A DNA stretch of 64,000 nucleotides from Alphaproteobacteria bacterium (GTDB lineage Bacteria; Pseudomonadota; Alphaproteobacteria; Micavibrionales; Micavibrionaceae). This document shows, in pieces, positions 26,417-35,875 of this stretch. The notes beneath the pieces were generated by a model. It worked only from the letters and a program-made list of their open reading frames with translations, was not told where the DNA came from and made no database searches. The stretch covers positions 21,917-85,916 of the forward strand of contig JAGRKE010000011.1 in NCBI GenBank assembly GCA_020442385.1, given 5' to 3'. Both the position numbers and the translations under genes were made by a program. Numbering within the stretch: the stretch's first letter is position 1; each line of letters starts with the position of its first letter.

Positions 26417-27421
26417 ATGAATCGAAAAGAGTTTCTAAAAACTGCGTTTTGGGGCGGGGCAGGATTAACATTATTGCCGACCGCCTCTTTTGCGTCCGCT
26501 GCGGAAAATGTTCCGAATGAGGCGCTGGAAACTGTCTCAGGGGATCGGCCTGTTAAGTGTCTTAAAACACACCTCATCAAACAGTTTGGTACCCCGGCGG
26601 TCTTTGAAAATGAAAAAGCTGATGAGTTGGTGAATATCGCCTCCCTGACAAAATTGATGACTTTGAGCATTGTTTTTGAGCATGTGGAGGCCGGAACGCT
26701 TAACCCCGAAGATATACTCAGCATTCCGCGCTCTGTACGCGATCAGACATGGACCAGTGGTTTTTACAAGATAAGCGTGGATCAGGCGATGCGGCTGGCG
26801 GCTGTGAAGTCCTTTAATGATGCGGCGATTATGCTGGCGCGTAAAATCGCCGGGTCGGAGCAAAAATTTGTCCGGGATTACATGGCGCCCAAGGCTAAAG
26901 AGCTGGGGATGAGCAATACCAAATTTTATAATGCATCAGGCTTGCCGTTAACGGGCAGAAACAGCCGCGGAAAATATTACCGTCTGGACAGTTTCTCGAC
27001 CGCCAATGAAGTGGCCCTGTTATGTGAGCATATTTGGGGCGACTATCCCGAGCATTCAAAAATATTTGAAGACACAAAAATTAAAACGGGCCCACGGCGC
27101 GGTAATGAAGAGTTTGAAAACTCAAATCCATTTCTCTTAGGAGCAGAAGGGGAAAGAGCGGCCCCTTACACGGTAAATAATCGTACCGTTAATCGTGGAA
27201 AGTCAGGGTGGCTCAGTACAGCAGGGCATAATTTTGCGGCTGTAGCGCAAGACCCGAATCTGGGCAAAATTTTGGTTGTTGCAACCGGCTTCCAATCGTG
27301 GGAAGAGCGCAATGAAGAAATGCCGAAATTCTTTGATCAGGGATTTGAGGAGCTCGCAAAACGTCGCCCCGTAAACGCGCTTAAATTCTTACAGCCTGTG
27401 CCTTTGGTTTCGTATTTTTAA
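26417..27421 (+). CDS. D-alanyl-D-alanine carboxypeptidase (S11 family)
   Basis: 334 residues. The active-site motifs are in order: S76-L-T-K79 (SxxK), S132-F-N134 (SxN) and K262-S-G264 (KTG-like). The N-terminus NRKEFLKTAFWGGAGLTLL resembles a Tat signal with one of the twin arginines replaced by lysine, so export by Sec or Tat is uncertain. It trims the terminal D-Ala of peptidoglycan stem peptides in the periplasm. Between SLTK and SFN the spacing is normal for DacA/DacC-type enzymes. No C-terminal amphipathic anchor is obvious. Confidence 0.87.
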   Translation: MNRKEFLKTAFWGGAGLTLLPTASFASAAENVPNEALETVSGDRPVKCLKTHLIKQFGTPAVFENEKADELVNIASLTKLMTLSIVFEHVEAGTLNPEDILSIPRSVRDQTWTSGFYKISVDQAMRLAAVKSFNDAAIMLARKIAGSEQKFVRDYMAPKAKELGMSNTKFYNASGLPLTGRNSRGKYYRLDSFSTANEVALLCEHIWGDYPEHSKIFEDTKIKTGPRRGNEEFENSNPFLLGAEGERAAPYTVNNRTVNRGKSGWLSTAGHNFAAVAQDPNLGKILVVATGFQSWEERNEEMPKFFDQGFEELAKRRPVNALKFLQPVPLVSYF

Positions 27422-27427
27422 GAAAAC

Positions 27428-27778
27428 CTAAGCCTTCACCTTATTCTTCTCATCCATCAGGACAACCGTTGGTTTATAGGCCGCGGCTTCATCAGTTTCC
27501 ATCTGTGCATAGGCGCAAATAATCACCAGATCGCCGTTTTGAGCCAGACGCGCTGCCGCGCCGTTGATGCCTATGATGCCCGATCCGCGCGCGCCCTCAA
27601 TCGCATAGGTGGTAAAACGCTGACCATTATTGATGTTCAGAACATCGACCTGCTCATTGGGCAGGATGCCGCTGGCCTCCAGCAAATCCATATCAATCGT
27701 AATTGAGCCTTCATAATGCAAATCACACTGCATAATGGTCGCGCGGTGAATTTTCGCTTTGAGCATGGTCAGCAACAT
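27428..27778 (-). CDS. panD: aspartate 1-decarboxylase (pyruvoyl)
   Basis: 116 residues from [15 protein letters not shown]; a longer frame extends upstream to 28060 but its extra 94 residues are not PanD-like and lie opposite the HIT gene. The self-cleavage site YEGSITID has Gly24-Ser25, and Ser25 becomes the pyruvoyl group. Lys9 (AKIHRA), Tyr58 and Asn72-Gly73 (INGAAARLA) are also visible. It makes beta-alanine for pantothenate and CoA. The region upstream overlaps nothing else, and the next gene runs divergently from 27851. Confidence 0.93.
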   Translation of the reverse strand: MLLTMLKAKIHRATIMQCDLHYEGSITIDMDLLEASGILPNEQVDVLNINNGQRFTTYAIEGARGSGIIGINGAAARLAQNGDLVIICAYAQMETDEAAAYKPTVVLMDEKNKVKA

Positions 27779-27850
27779 GGTCTCTTGCCTCTCGTTCCTA
27801 TGACCCGTAATCTGGTTTCGCATGCCAACAAAGTCAAGGATCAATCGGAT

Positions 27851-28213
27851 ATGAGTGCTTATGACCAGAATAATATTTTTGCCAAAATTCTGCGCGGGGA
27901 AATTCCTAACGATACGGTTTATGAGGATGATCACGTGCTGGCTTTTAACGATATTGCACCGCAAGCGCCGATCCACATTCTGGTGATTCCAAAGGGTGCG
28001 TATGTTTCGATTGATGATTTTGGCGCCAACGCCAGTGCGGACGAGATCAAAGCCTTCCACGCCGCGATTGCAAAAATTATTGAGCAGAAAAATTTAAAAA
28101 CCGATGGTTTTCGTGTGATTTCCAATACCGGCAGACATGGGGGACAAGAAGTCCCCCATTATCATGCCCACATTCTGGCCGGTAAAAAACTGGGTCCGAT
28201 GCTCAGCGCTTAA
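27851..28213 (+). CDS. HIT family hydrolase (HINT-like)
   Basis: 120 residues from [19 protein letters not shown], which matches the usual start of HINT/PKCI-type proteins. The histidine triad is HYHAHIL near residue 108 (HxHxH). AAGGA lies 10 nt upstream of the chosen ATG; an earlier in-frame start at 27800 is possible but overlaps the panD control region. These enzymes hydrolyse AMP-lysine or similar nucleotide conjugates. The stop overlaps the convergent gene by 4 nt. Confidence 0.93.
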   Translation: MSAYDQNNIFAKILRGEIPNDTVYEDDHVLAFNDIAPQAPIHILVIPKGAYVSIDDFGANASADEIKAFHAAIAKIIEQKNLKTDGFRVISNTGRHGGQEVPHYHAHILAGKKLGPMLSA

Positions 28214-28788
28214 ACACTTGCGCCCGGAAACTGAATAACGTTATCACTGTATCCACTGCGCTGCGCTTGAATGTTTGGCACGGTGCCATTCACCACCATC
28301 TGGTCGGCGGCATTGATAAAGGCATCGGCGATCATCGCGTGAGAGTGCGCTTGTGTAAACAGCACATCACAGATTGACGCTGCTTGTGAATCCTTGGCGC
28401 GCAGGAAGCTGCAATTTAAATCCAGCAACTCGGCCATGGTTTCTAAATCTTCTGTTGTGTGGATCAGCGTGTCAAAAACTTCATCCCCGTCCAGATCTTG
28501 ATTATTCGCGTTCTTAACCCAGATCGCGCCATATTCATTGATAATGCGCGTGGCTTCGATGCTCATCACATCCATGCTGGAGGAGGCATTGCGGTAGATA
28601 TTGGCAATTTTTAAGGCTGACAGACAAATCGCCAGCAACGCTGAATCTGGTTTCATCTCACTAATCGCTTCGTGCAATGCATATTTTGCATCCCCGTCAT
28701 AGGTCTCTTTGCCATCTAAAATGTCAGAGATCACCATGGGCGTTTGCAGCTTATAAGCCAGTGTTGCCAATTCAATATCGTTCAACAT
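28210..28788 (-). CDS. uncharacterised all-helical protein
   Basis: 192 residues from MLNDIELATLAYKLQ, with AAGGTGATAG as ribosome site; a more upstream ATG (28881) adds a basic, unstructured stretch. The protein is acidic and composed of repeated amphipathic helices, with a C-terminal tail ending [10 protein letters not shown]. No signal peptide, membrane segment or catalytic motif. It could be a scaffold or cell-cycle/motility accessory factor, but that is a guess. Convergent with the HIT gene. Confidence 0.55.
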   Translation of the reverse strand: MLNDIELATLAYKLQTPMVISDILDGKETYDGDAKYALHEAISEMKPDSALLAICLSALKIANIYRNASSSMDVMSIEATRIINEYGAIWVKNANNQDLDGDEVFDTLIHTTEDLETMAELLDLNCSFLRAKDSQAASICDVLFTQAHSHAMIADAFINAADQMVVNGTVPNIQAQRSGYSDNVIQFPGASV

Positions 28789-29048
28789 ATCTATCACCTT
28801 GTTCTGTTCAACTTTCCGTTTTGTTTTGGACGGTGTTTTTTCGCCTCTTATCTCTCGTCTTAAAGGGTAAAGATGAATCAATCGTTAACAGGTAAAATTT
28901 TCTTTTCCTCACGCTTTGAAACCCTTTTCTACACGAGGATTTCAGCGATTCAGAAAAATGTGGGAAAGTCCGATTTGTTTTTCAAATTGTGTTTAGGCAA
29001 CGCATGTGCGATAACTAAAAGAGATGAGAACAAAAGGGGAATATCTGA

Positions 29049-30569
29049 ATGGTTGCGCGGGTTAATACGGTCGCTTTTCAAGGCGTGGATGTGCAGCCCG
29101 TCGATGTTCAGGTTCAAATCTCTAATGGTCTTCCGGCTTTTACTATTGTCGGCCTGCCTGATAAGGCCGTGGCCGAGAGTAAGGAGCGCGTGCGCGCCGC
29201 CTTGCATGCGCTGGGGCTGGCACTGCCCGCGAAGCGTTTAACGGTTAATCTTGCCCCTGCCGATGTCTCGAAAGAAGGCTCACATTATGATCTGCCGATC
29301 GCGCTGGGGTTGCTCGCGGCGATGGGTGTTATCCCGAAAGAAGAGCTTGAGGGCTGCGTGGTGTTGGGGGAACTTTCGCTGGATGCTTCTATCCGTCCTG
29401 TGGCGGGCATTTTGCCCGCGGCGGTGCATGCGGGCGCGAATGACAACCGCCTGATCTGCCCGGAGGGCTGCGGCGGGGAAGCCGCCTGGGCGGGCGATCT
29501 TGATATTCTCGCCCCGCGCGATTTATTACAGCTGATCAATCACATTAAAGGTACGCAAGTGCTGGGTCGGCCTGAGGCGCGCCTGAACACGATGGATGAA
29601 AAAGCTGTCCCTGACCTTGCGGATGTAAAGGGGCAGGAAACCGCCAAACGCGCGCTGGAGATAGCTGCGGCGGGCGGCCACAACTTGCTGATGATCGGTC
29701 CGCCGGGCTCGGGCAAATCTATGCTGGCCAGTTGTCTGCCCGGTATTTTACCGCCACTCTCGCCCAAGGAGGCGCTCGAGGTTTCAATGGTTCATTCATT
29801 GGCCGGAACACTGCCCGAAGGCGGCCTTTTAAAGCAGCGCCCGTTTCGCGACCCGCACCACAGCGCCTCTCAACCTGCGCTGGTTGGCGGCGGCCACCGC
29901 GTGAAGCCGGGGGAAATATCGCTGGCTCATAACGGCGTTCTATTCCTTGATGAGCTGCCGGAATTTGCCCGCGCAACATTGGAGTCGATGCGCCAGCCCT
30001 TGGAAACCGGCACGGCGATGATTGCCCGCGCCAATTCCCATGTAACCTATCCTGCGCGCTATCAATTGATTGCGGCGATGAATCCCTGCCGCTGTGGTCA
30101 TTTGGGTGATCCTGATCTGGAGTGCACCAAGGCACCGCGCTGCGGCGGTGATTACCAATCTAAAATTTCCGGCCCGCTGATGGACCGTATTGATCTTCAG
30201 GTTGATGTCCCCCCGGTGCAGGTCTCGGATTTGGATGCACCCAAGGGTGAATGTTCGGCCGATGTCGCTGCGCGCGTTGCGGCGGCCCGCGCTATTCAAG
30301 CGGCCCGCTTTGATGCGCTGGGTGTGGGCAATACCATGCGTGTAAATGCCCATAGCGATACCAATGTGCTGGAGCAAATTGCCCCGATGGAAGAGGACGC
30401 CAAAGCCCTGCTGAATAAAAGCATGGAGGCCGCGAAGCTTTCCGCGCGCGGCTATTACCGAATTTTGCGCGTGGCGCGCACAATCGCTGACTTGGCGGGC
30501 GGTGCGGAAATATTAAAAAAACATCATATCGCGGAATCACTGGGTTATCGCCGGATTTCCTTTAATTAA
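29049..30569 (+). CDS. comM: YifB/ComM family Mg-chelatase-like AAA+ ATPase
   Basis: 506 residues. It has an N-terminal Lon-protease-like S5-fold domain (GLPAFTIVGLPDKAVAESKERVR), then the AAA+ core. Landmarks in the core are Walker A IGPPGSGKSMLA, Walker B GVLFLDELPEF, the PCRCGHLGDP zinc-like/helical segment, and the C-terminal Mg_chelatase_C domain (LSARGYYRILRVARTIADL). ComM is a hexameric branch-migration helicase that helps integrate transforming DNA in naturally competent bacteria. In this genome competence itself is not shown. Confidence 0.93.
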   Translation: MVARVNTVAFQGVDVQPVDVQVQISNGLPAFTIVGLPDKAVAESKERVRAALHALGLALPAKRLTVNLAPADVSKEGSHYDLPIALGLLAAMGVIPKEELEGCVVLGELSLDASIRPVAGILPAAVHAGANDNRLICPEGCGGEAAWAGDLDILAPRDLLQLINHIKGTQVLGRPEARLNTMDEKAVPDLADVKGQETAKRALEIAAAGGHNLLMIGPPGSGKSMLASCLPGILPPLSPKEALEVSMVHSLAGTLPEGGLLKQRPFRDPHHSASQPALVGGGHRVKPGEISLAHNGVLFLDELPEFARATLESMRQPLETGTAMIARANSHVTYPARYQLIAAMNPCRCGHLGDPDLECTKAPRCGGDYQSKISGPLMDRIDLQVDVPPVQVSDLDAPKGECSADVAARVAAARAIQAARFDALGVGNTMRVNAHSDTNVLEQIAPMEEDAKALLNKSMEAAKLSARGYYRILRVARTIADLAGGAEILKKHHIAESLGYRRISFN

Positions 30570-30716
30570 TCTAAGTATATCAACATCTTATATTGATATT
30601 GTGGTGCAGCATGCCGCAAATCATGTATGATGGCTCAGAGGCATAAAAGCGGCTTTAGTAACAATATATTAACCATAAAAAGCTATTCTTTTATGTACGA
30701 ATTAAAGGGTGTGAGC

Positions 30717-31820
30717 ATGGCAACGGGCTATCTTTCAAAAAGTTTTAATTGCGCATCGCGCAGCGAAACCGGCTTTGGTTTCGGGCTGGGTATGGATACC
30801 CAAAAGGCCGATAATACTGTTCCCACCAAGGGTTTGATGAGCTTTATTGCGCCGGATCTAAAGAGCATTCCAAATGTTGATGCAGGCGCGGTTTCAAAAA
30901 TTAATGCGGGTCAAAAAAGCGGCGCATCCATGGCGAATGCGGCGGCGGGCAGTTTGAAAACCAATCTTGATTCTGTGAATGGTTCAATTGGCGGCATGAA
31001 AGATGCGATTAAGAAAACACAGGCCAGCATCGCCGAAAGCGCCAAAGATATGGGTATTAATATTGGAGATATCGCGCCCAAAGAAGCCATGCCCAATACA
31101 GGCATTGAACTTTTTGGGACGGCCCTTGCGGCGAATATGCTTGGTATGATTGGTGCGGGTAAATCAATGGCTGCGGCGCTTAAGCATTCGGATCAGGTGC
31201 AAAATGCTAACTTTTTCATTACCGACATTAAAAAAGGCGCGGGCATGAAGCAGGTCAAACGGCAAATTGAAGAGCTGGAAGAGAGTATTAAATCCAGCGC
31301 CGGCGTTGTTGATACCCGTAAAGACGGTTTTGTCGGTTTGCTTTCAGATTCGAAACAGCAAAAAAACCCCGATATAAAACCGAATAAAAATCTGGCAAAG
31401 GCGATTGAGGCCGGTCACGGCGTGCAAGAGATTATGCAGCTGGATGCCGATAATCCCAATCTTCCCGAATTTCAAAAGGCGCTGGATGTAAAGCATGCCA
31501 TTGAAGGCGGTATCGAGCATGTTGAGCGGGTTCAAAAAGACATCCGCGATAATGGCTTTGAAAAAGGCGGCGATGATGTCACGGCCATTTTGCGCGAATC
31601 CAAAAACGAAACCGTGAAAGAGCAATTTAACCAAAGCGCGGCGGAAATTCAGAAACAATCAACCGATTCTCTGGGCTATCTGAAACTTAAAATTCAGAAT
31701 AAAGACGATATCAAGGTGCTTGATAACAAAGATGTGAAAAGTGCTTTGAATAACGAGCCTGATTTGCATCAACTGGTTGGTCTTGAAAAAACCGGCATGT
31801 CGCTGGGCAGCGCGGCTTAA
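30717..31820 (+). CDS. uncharacterised protein with coiled-coil and small-residue region
   Basis: 367 residues from MATGYLSKSF, chosen because TTAAAGGG precedes the ATG at 8 nt; in-frame starts at 30627 and 30693 lack a site. Residues about 40-150 are rich in Ala/Gly/Ser/Lys and may be flexible. A hydrophobic small-residue stretch GTALAANMLGMIGAGKSMAAAL (near residue 120) could be membrane-active. The C-terminal half is a series of charged helices and probable coiled coil. The layout recalls secreted or surface-associated proteins but no secretion signal is present. No family recognised. Confidence 0.6.
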   Translation: MATGYLSKSFNCASRSETGFGFGLGMDTQKADNTVPTKGLMSFIAPDLKSIPNVDAGAVSKINAGQKSGASMANAAAGSLKTNLDSVNGSIGGMKDAIKKTQASIAESAKDMGINIGDIAPKEAMPNTGIELFGTALAANMLGMIGAGKSMAAALKHSDQVQNANFFITDIKKGAGMKQVKRQIEELEESIKSSAGVVDTRKDGFVGLLSDSKQQKNPDIKPNKNLAKAIEAGHGVQEIMQLDADNPNLPEFQKALDVKHAIEGGIEHVERVQKDIRDNGFEKGGDDVTAILRESKNETVKEQFNQSAAEIQKQSTDSLGYLKLKIQNKDDIKVLDNKDVKSALNNEPDLHQLVGLEKTGMSLGSAA

Positions 31821-31843
31821 ATCATTTTTCCTTAAATTTCCCT

Positions 31844-31872
31844 CTTGGCTGCGTGCATCTCTGCGCTATAAC
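31844..31872 (+). promoter_or_regulatory. promoter placing its start site on the GTG start codon
   Basis: CTTGGC (31844-31849), 17 nt, TATAAC (31867-31872), then six bases before GTG at 31879. The expected +1 is the G of the start codon, so the mRNA is probably leaderless. Confidence 0.65.
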
Positions 31873-31878
31873 TAAAGC

Positions 31879-32448
31879 GTGACAACGAATTCTCTTAATC
31901 TATGTGTGTTTTGTTCCTCATCGCCGGATGTCGATGAACGCTATATGGCGCTTGCGCGCGATCTGGGTGATCTGGTCGCGCAGCGGCGCTGGCGTTTGAT
32001 TTATGGCGGCGGGCGGCGCGGTCTAATGGGTGCGGCCGCCGATGCGGCGCTTGAAGCCGGGGCCGAGGTTGAGGGCGTGATCCCACAGCATTTGGTCGAT
32101 CGCGAAGTTGCACATCAGGGGCTAACAAGACTGCATATCACTGAAACCATGCAACAGCGTCAATTTAAAATGTCGCAGCTCGCCGATGCATTTGTGGTCT
32201 TGCCCGGCGGGCTTGGCACGCTGGCAGAATTCTTCGAGATTGTGACATGGAAGCAAATCGCCCTGCATAATAAACCGATCGCGCTGTTGAATTTCGAGGG
32301 CTTTTGGGACCCGTTAATCGCTATGATTGAGCAGGCGCAGGATCAAAAGTTTCTACACGGTGCGCGCGGCGATCTTTTCCAGATTGTCGAAACACTCAAG
32401 GATTTGCCGGATATATTCGAAAAAAAAACGATGTGGATAGGCTCATAA
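31879..32448 (+). CDS. LOG family (TIGR00730) phosphoribohydrolase-like protein
   Basis: 189 residues starting at GTG. The LOG signature PGGLGTLAEFFE is near residue 112, with an earlier YGGGRRGLMG nucleotide-binding stretch. Proteins of this Rossmann-like family (LONELY GUY) release cytokinin nucleobases from their 5'-monophosphates or act on purine nucleotides. In bacteria the physiological role is generally nucleotide salvage or unknown. The upstream promoter overlaps the expected leaderless start. Confidence 0.9.
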   Translation: MTTNSLNLCVFCSSSPDVDERYMALARDLGDLVAQRRWRLIYGGGRRGLMGAAADAALEAGAEVEGVIPQHLVDREVAHQGLTRLHITETMQQRQFKMSQLADAFVVLPGGLGTLAEFFEIVTWKQIALHNKPIALLNFEGFWDPLIAMIEQAQDQKFLHGARGDLFQIVETLKDLPDIFEKKTMWIGS

Positions 32449-32555
32449 AGTCGGATTTGTTATAGCCTTTTTAAACCCTTATATTTATTCTGTAAGTGTG
32501 GTATTTAAAAAACCCTGAAAAAATATCTTAAACAACCTTAAATTTAAGACTGATT

Positions 32556-33608
32556 GTGCAATATTCACATTCCATTGAAAAAGCTGGTGAGTTTTCAAAA
32601 GAAGCTCTGGAGCGTATAGAGAAAGAGGGCTTGCCGCCCACGCCCGAGCTTTACGAGCTTTGGTATGTTTACGCATCAGGTGCGAATGCGGACGTGACCC
32701 GCGCCATTGATATTCTGGTTGCGGCCGAGCAGAATATCACGTTGGAGCGTTGTCAGGAGATTCATCAGCGCTTCCTCAGCGAGAATCAGCAAAGCGAAGA
32801 GGTGCAAAAATTCGGCAACCGCATCAATGAAACCATCAAAGATGTGACCGGGGTTGTCTCGAATGTTAAAAATTCCGCGCAGAAATATAATCAAACACTC
32901 TCTGGTGTGACAGAAAAGCTTTCAGGAACCGACTCAAAAGAAGAGATCGAAGCCTTACTCAAAGATATTGTCGCTGGCACGCAAGATATGATCTCGCAAA
33001 ACACCGTTTTAGAAGAAAAATTGACCATGTCTACCAAGGCGATGGAAGAGCTTCAGCACGATCTTGAGATCGCGCGTAAAGAGGCGCTGACCGATGGCCT
33101 AACAAACCTTGCCAACCGTAAAGCTTTCGATGCAGAGATTGAGCGCGTGATTGATAGCGCGAAGACAAACAGCCAAACATTTTCTGTGATTATGTTCGAT
33201 ATTGATCACTTCAAAGAATTCAACGACAATTACGGTCACCAGGTCGGCGACCAAGTTCTGCGCCTTGTGGCGCGTACGCTCACCGATGGTGTGAAGGGCC
33301 GCGACATGGTTGCGCGCTACGGTGGTGAAGAATTCGTACTTATTTTACCGGAAACCAATCTTAAGGGCGGCGAAGTTTTGGGCGAAAATTTGCGCAAGGC
33401 TGTTGCGAATAAAGAAGTGATTAACCGCAATAGCGGTGAAAAGCTCGGGCGCATTACGCTCTCAGGCGGTATCGCCGAATATACCAACGGCGAAGCAATC
33501 GAAGATTTGATGGACCGCGCCGACGGTGCGCTCTACACCGCCAAGCAAAATGGTCGCAACCGCATCGCTGCTGCTCCGGCTGCGGGCCAAAGCCAGAAAA
33601 CGGGATAA
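32556..33608 (+). CDS. GGDEF diguanylate cyclase
   Basis: 350 residues from a GTG at 32556. The N-terminal half (1-180) is helical and lacks a recognised sensor; a coiled-coil precedes the catalytic domain. The GGEEF active-site motif is near residue 263. Six residues upstream the inhibitory site reads K-G-R-D, so the canonical R of RxxD is a lysine, and product inhibition may be weakened. It makes c-di-GMP in the cytoplasm and probably regulates motility or attachment. No EAL partner is adjacent. Confidence 0.88.
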   Translation: MQYSHSIEKAGEFSKEALERIEKEGLPPTPELYELWYVYASGANADVTRAIDILVAAEQNITLERCQEIHQRFLSENQQSEEVQKFGNRINETIKDVTGVVSNVKNSAQKYNQTLSGVTEKLSGTDSKEEIEALLKDIVAGTQDMISQNTVLEEKLTMSTKAMEELQHDLEIARKEALTDGLTNLANRKAFDAEIERVIDSAKTNSQTFSVIMFDIDHFKEFNDNYGHQVGDQVLRLVARTLTDGVKGRDMVARYGGEEFVLILPETNLKGGEVLGENLRKAVANKEVINRNSGEKLGRITLSGGIAEYTNGEAIEDLMDRADGALYTAKQNGRNRIAAAPAAGQSQKTG

Positions 33609-33658
33609 CCCCGCGCCGCGTGCTTGTGTTCTGGGCGCTCCCGCCCTATTTATAAATC

Positions 33659-35875
33659 ATGCATGATTCACCAACAGCGCTGTCTATGACGCAAACGCCA
33701 CCTTACCTTCAAAACTTGAACGCCCCGCAAAATGAAGCGGTGGAAACCCTTGATGGGCCGGTGCTTGTGCTGGCCGGTGCTGGCACGGGAAAAACACGGG
33801 TGCTCACCACGCGCCTTGCGCATTTGCTGCATACGGGTAAAGCCTATCCTGGACAGATTCTGGCCGTGACTTTTACCAATAAGGCGGCGCAGGAAATGAA
33901 AGAGCGTGTTTCCCATCTTTTGAACGGCGCGCCAGTGGAAGGGTGGTGGCTCGGCACCTTCCACTCTCTGGCCGCGCGGATGCTTCGCAAACATGCCGAT
34001 CTTGTTGGTCTATCCAGCAATTTTACCATCCTTGATCCCGATGATCAGGTGCGCCTGCTCAAACAGATTATGGAGGTGAACGGCGTTGATCATAAAAAAT
34101 GGGCGCCCAAGGCGATGATTCATTTTATTGACCGCTGGAAAGACCGCGGCCTTACGCCCGATCAAATCAATGCAGACGAGGCGGGTGATCTGGCGGGCGG
34201 TAAATTGCCAATCCTCTACCGTCTGTACCAAGACCGTTTGAAAGCCGTGAATGCTTGTGATTTTGGTGATTTGCTTTTGCACATGATTACAATTTTGCGC
34301 AATCCTGCGCACGCCGAAGTGCTGGCCGATTATCACCGCCGCTTTAAATATATTCTCGTTGATGAATATCAGGATACCAACGTCGCGCAATATCTCTGGC
34401 TGCGGCTTCTGGCGCAGGGTTCGAATAATATTTGCTGTGTAGGCGATGATGACCAGTCGATCTATGGTTGGCGCGGGGCGGAGGTTGGCAACATTCTCAA
34501 ATTCGAAAAGGATTTTCCTGGTGCGAAGATTATCCGGCTGGAACAAAATTACCGTTCGACCAACCATATCCTAAAAGCCGCTGGGGCAGTGATTTCCAAC
34601 AATGGAGATCGTTTGGGCAAAGAGCTGTGGAGCGAGGCGGGCGACGGTGAGAAACTGACTATCCGTGGCCTGTGGGACGGCGAGGCTGAGGCGCGCTGGG
34701 TCGGCGAAGAGATTGAGCAGCTCCAACGTAAAGGCTGGAGTCTCAATGAAATGGCGGTGCTGGTGCGCGCCGGATTCCAAACCCGCGAATTTGAAGAACG
34801 CTTCATACAGCTGGGTATTCCCTACCGCGTCATTGGCGGCCCGCGTTTTTATGAACGTCAGGAAATTCGTGATGCACTGGCCTATCTGCGTGTGATTGCG
34901 CAGCCTGCCGATGATTTGGCGTTGGAGCGCATTATCAATAAACCAAAGCGCGGACTGGGGGATTCGACTGTTAATACGCTTTATGCCTATGGCCGCGCGA
35001 AGGGCATTTGTCTGCATGATGCGATCATGGATTTAACCCAAACCGATGAGCTGCGCCCGAAGGTCAAAACCACGCTGATGAAGCTGCTTGATGATTTTGC
35101 GCGCTGGCGTTCATTGGTTGACAGCACTCCGCACCCTGAACTCACCGCGCAAATGCTCGAAGAATCGGGCTATATGCAGATGTGGAAAGAGGACAAAACC
35201 CCCGAGGCGCCGGGGCGGCTCGAAAACCTGAAAGAACTGGTTTCGGGTATGGGCGAATATGATTCTCTGCCCGAATTTTTGGAGCATGTCGCGCTGGTGC
35301 TTGAAAACCAAAATGATCAATATGGTGAAAAAGCCACCATTATGACCTTGCACGGTGCGAAGGGTTTGGAATTCGATGCGGTGTTTTTGCCCGGCTGGGA
35401 GGAAGGGCTCTTCCCTTCTCAAAAAACCATGGATGAGAACGGGGTAAAGGGGCTGGAGGAAGAACGCCGCTTGGCCTATGTCGGTATTACGCGCGCCCGC
35501 AAAAAGGCGCATGTTTCCTTTGCCGCCAACCGCCGCATGTATGGCAACTGGATCAATGCAATCCCATCGCGTTTTGTCGATGAACTGCCTGAGGATCATA
35601 TAGAGGTGCAGTCCGACAGCGGGCTGTATCAGGTCGGTCGCTCCCAGCATTGGGATTCATCAGGTTTTAAACCTAAAGCACCCGCGCCCAAGCGTCAGGT
35701 GCATGATCGTAAAGTGCGCGCCGAGGACGGTACAGTGTTTGCGCGCGGCGACCGCGTTTTCCATGAAAAATTCGGTTACGGCAGTATCATTAATATCGAC
35801 GGGCATAAGCTCGATATCAATTTCGAGCATGGCGGCCATAAACGCGTGATGGATAGTTTTGTGAAGAAGGGTTAG
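33659..35875 (+). CDS. uvrD: UvrD/PcrA family superfamily-1 DNA helicase
   Basis: 738 residues. SF1 motifs are visible: motif I LAGAGTGKTRVL near residue 40, motif II DEYQDTN, motif III GDDDQSIYGWRGA, motif IV EQNYRSTN, motif V TLHGAKGLEFD, and motif VI VGITRARKKAH. A C-terminal Tudor-like domain, EKFGYGSIINIDG to SFVKKG, is the RNA-polymerase-binding part found in UvrD/PcrA. The start is uncertain between 33659 and 33686. The final codons (agt through tag) are repeated, slightly changed, at 36327-36347 behind the XRE regulator gene. Confidence 0.93.
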   Translation: MHDSPTALSMTQTPPYLQNLNAPQNEAVETLDGPVLVLAGAGTGKTRVLTTRLAHLLHTGKAYPGQILAVTFTNKAAQEMKERVSHLLNGAPVEGWWLGTFHSLAARMLRKHADLVGLSSNFTILDPDDQVRLLKQIMEVNGVDHKKWAPKAMIHFIDRWKDRGLTPDQINADEAGDLAGGKLPILYRLYQDRLKAVNACDFGDLLLHMITILRNPAHAEVLADYHRRFKYILVDEYQDTNVAQYLWLRLLAQGSNNICCVGDDDQSIYGWRGAEVGNILKFEKDFPGAKIIRLEQNYRSTNHILKAAGAVISNNGDRLGKELWSEAGDGEKLTIRGLWDGEAEARWVGEEIEQLQRKGWSLNEMAVLVRAGFQTREFEERFIQLGIPYRVIGGPRFYERQEIRDALAYLRVIAQPADDLALERIINKPKRGLGDSTVNTLYAYGRAKGICLHDAIMDLTQTDELRPKVKTTLMKLLDDFARWRSLVDSTPHPELTAQMLEESGYMQMWKEDKTPEAPGRLENLKELVSGMGEYDSLPEFLEHVALVLENQNDQYGEKATIMTLHGAKGLEFDAVFLPGWEEGLFPSQKTMDENGVKGLEEERRLAYVGITRARKKAHVSFAANRRMYGNWINAIPSRFVDELPEDHIEVQSDSGLYQVGRSQHWDSSGFKPKAPAPKRQVHDRKVRAEDGTVFARGDRVFHEKFGYGSIINIDGHKLDINFEHGGHKRVMDSFVKKG

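Noticed and set aside
27779..28060. 94-residue N-terminal extension of panD
   Set aside because: PanD starts at MLLTMLKAK in all members I know; the extension is the antisense of the HIT gene.
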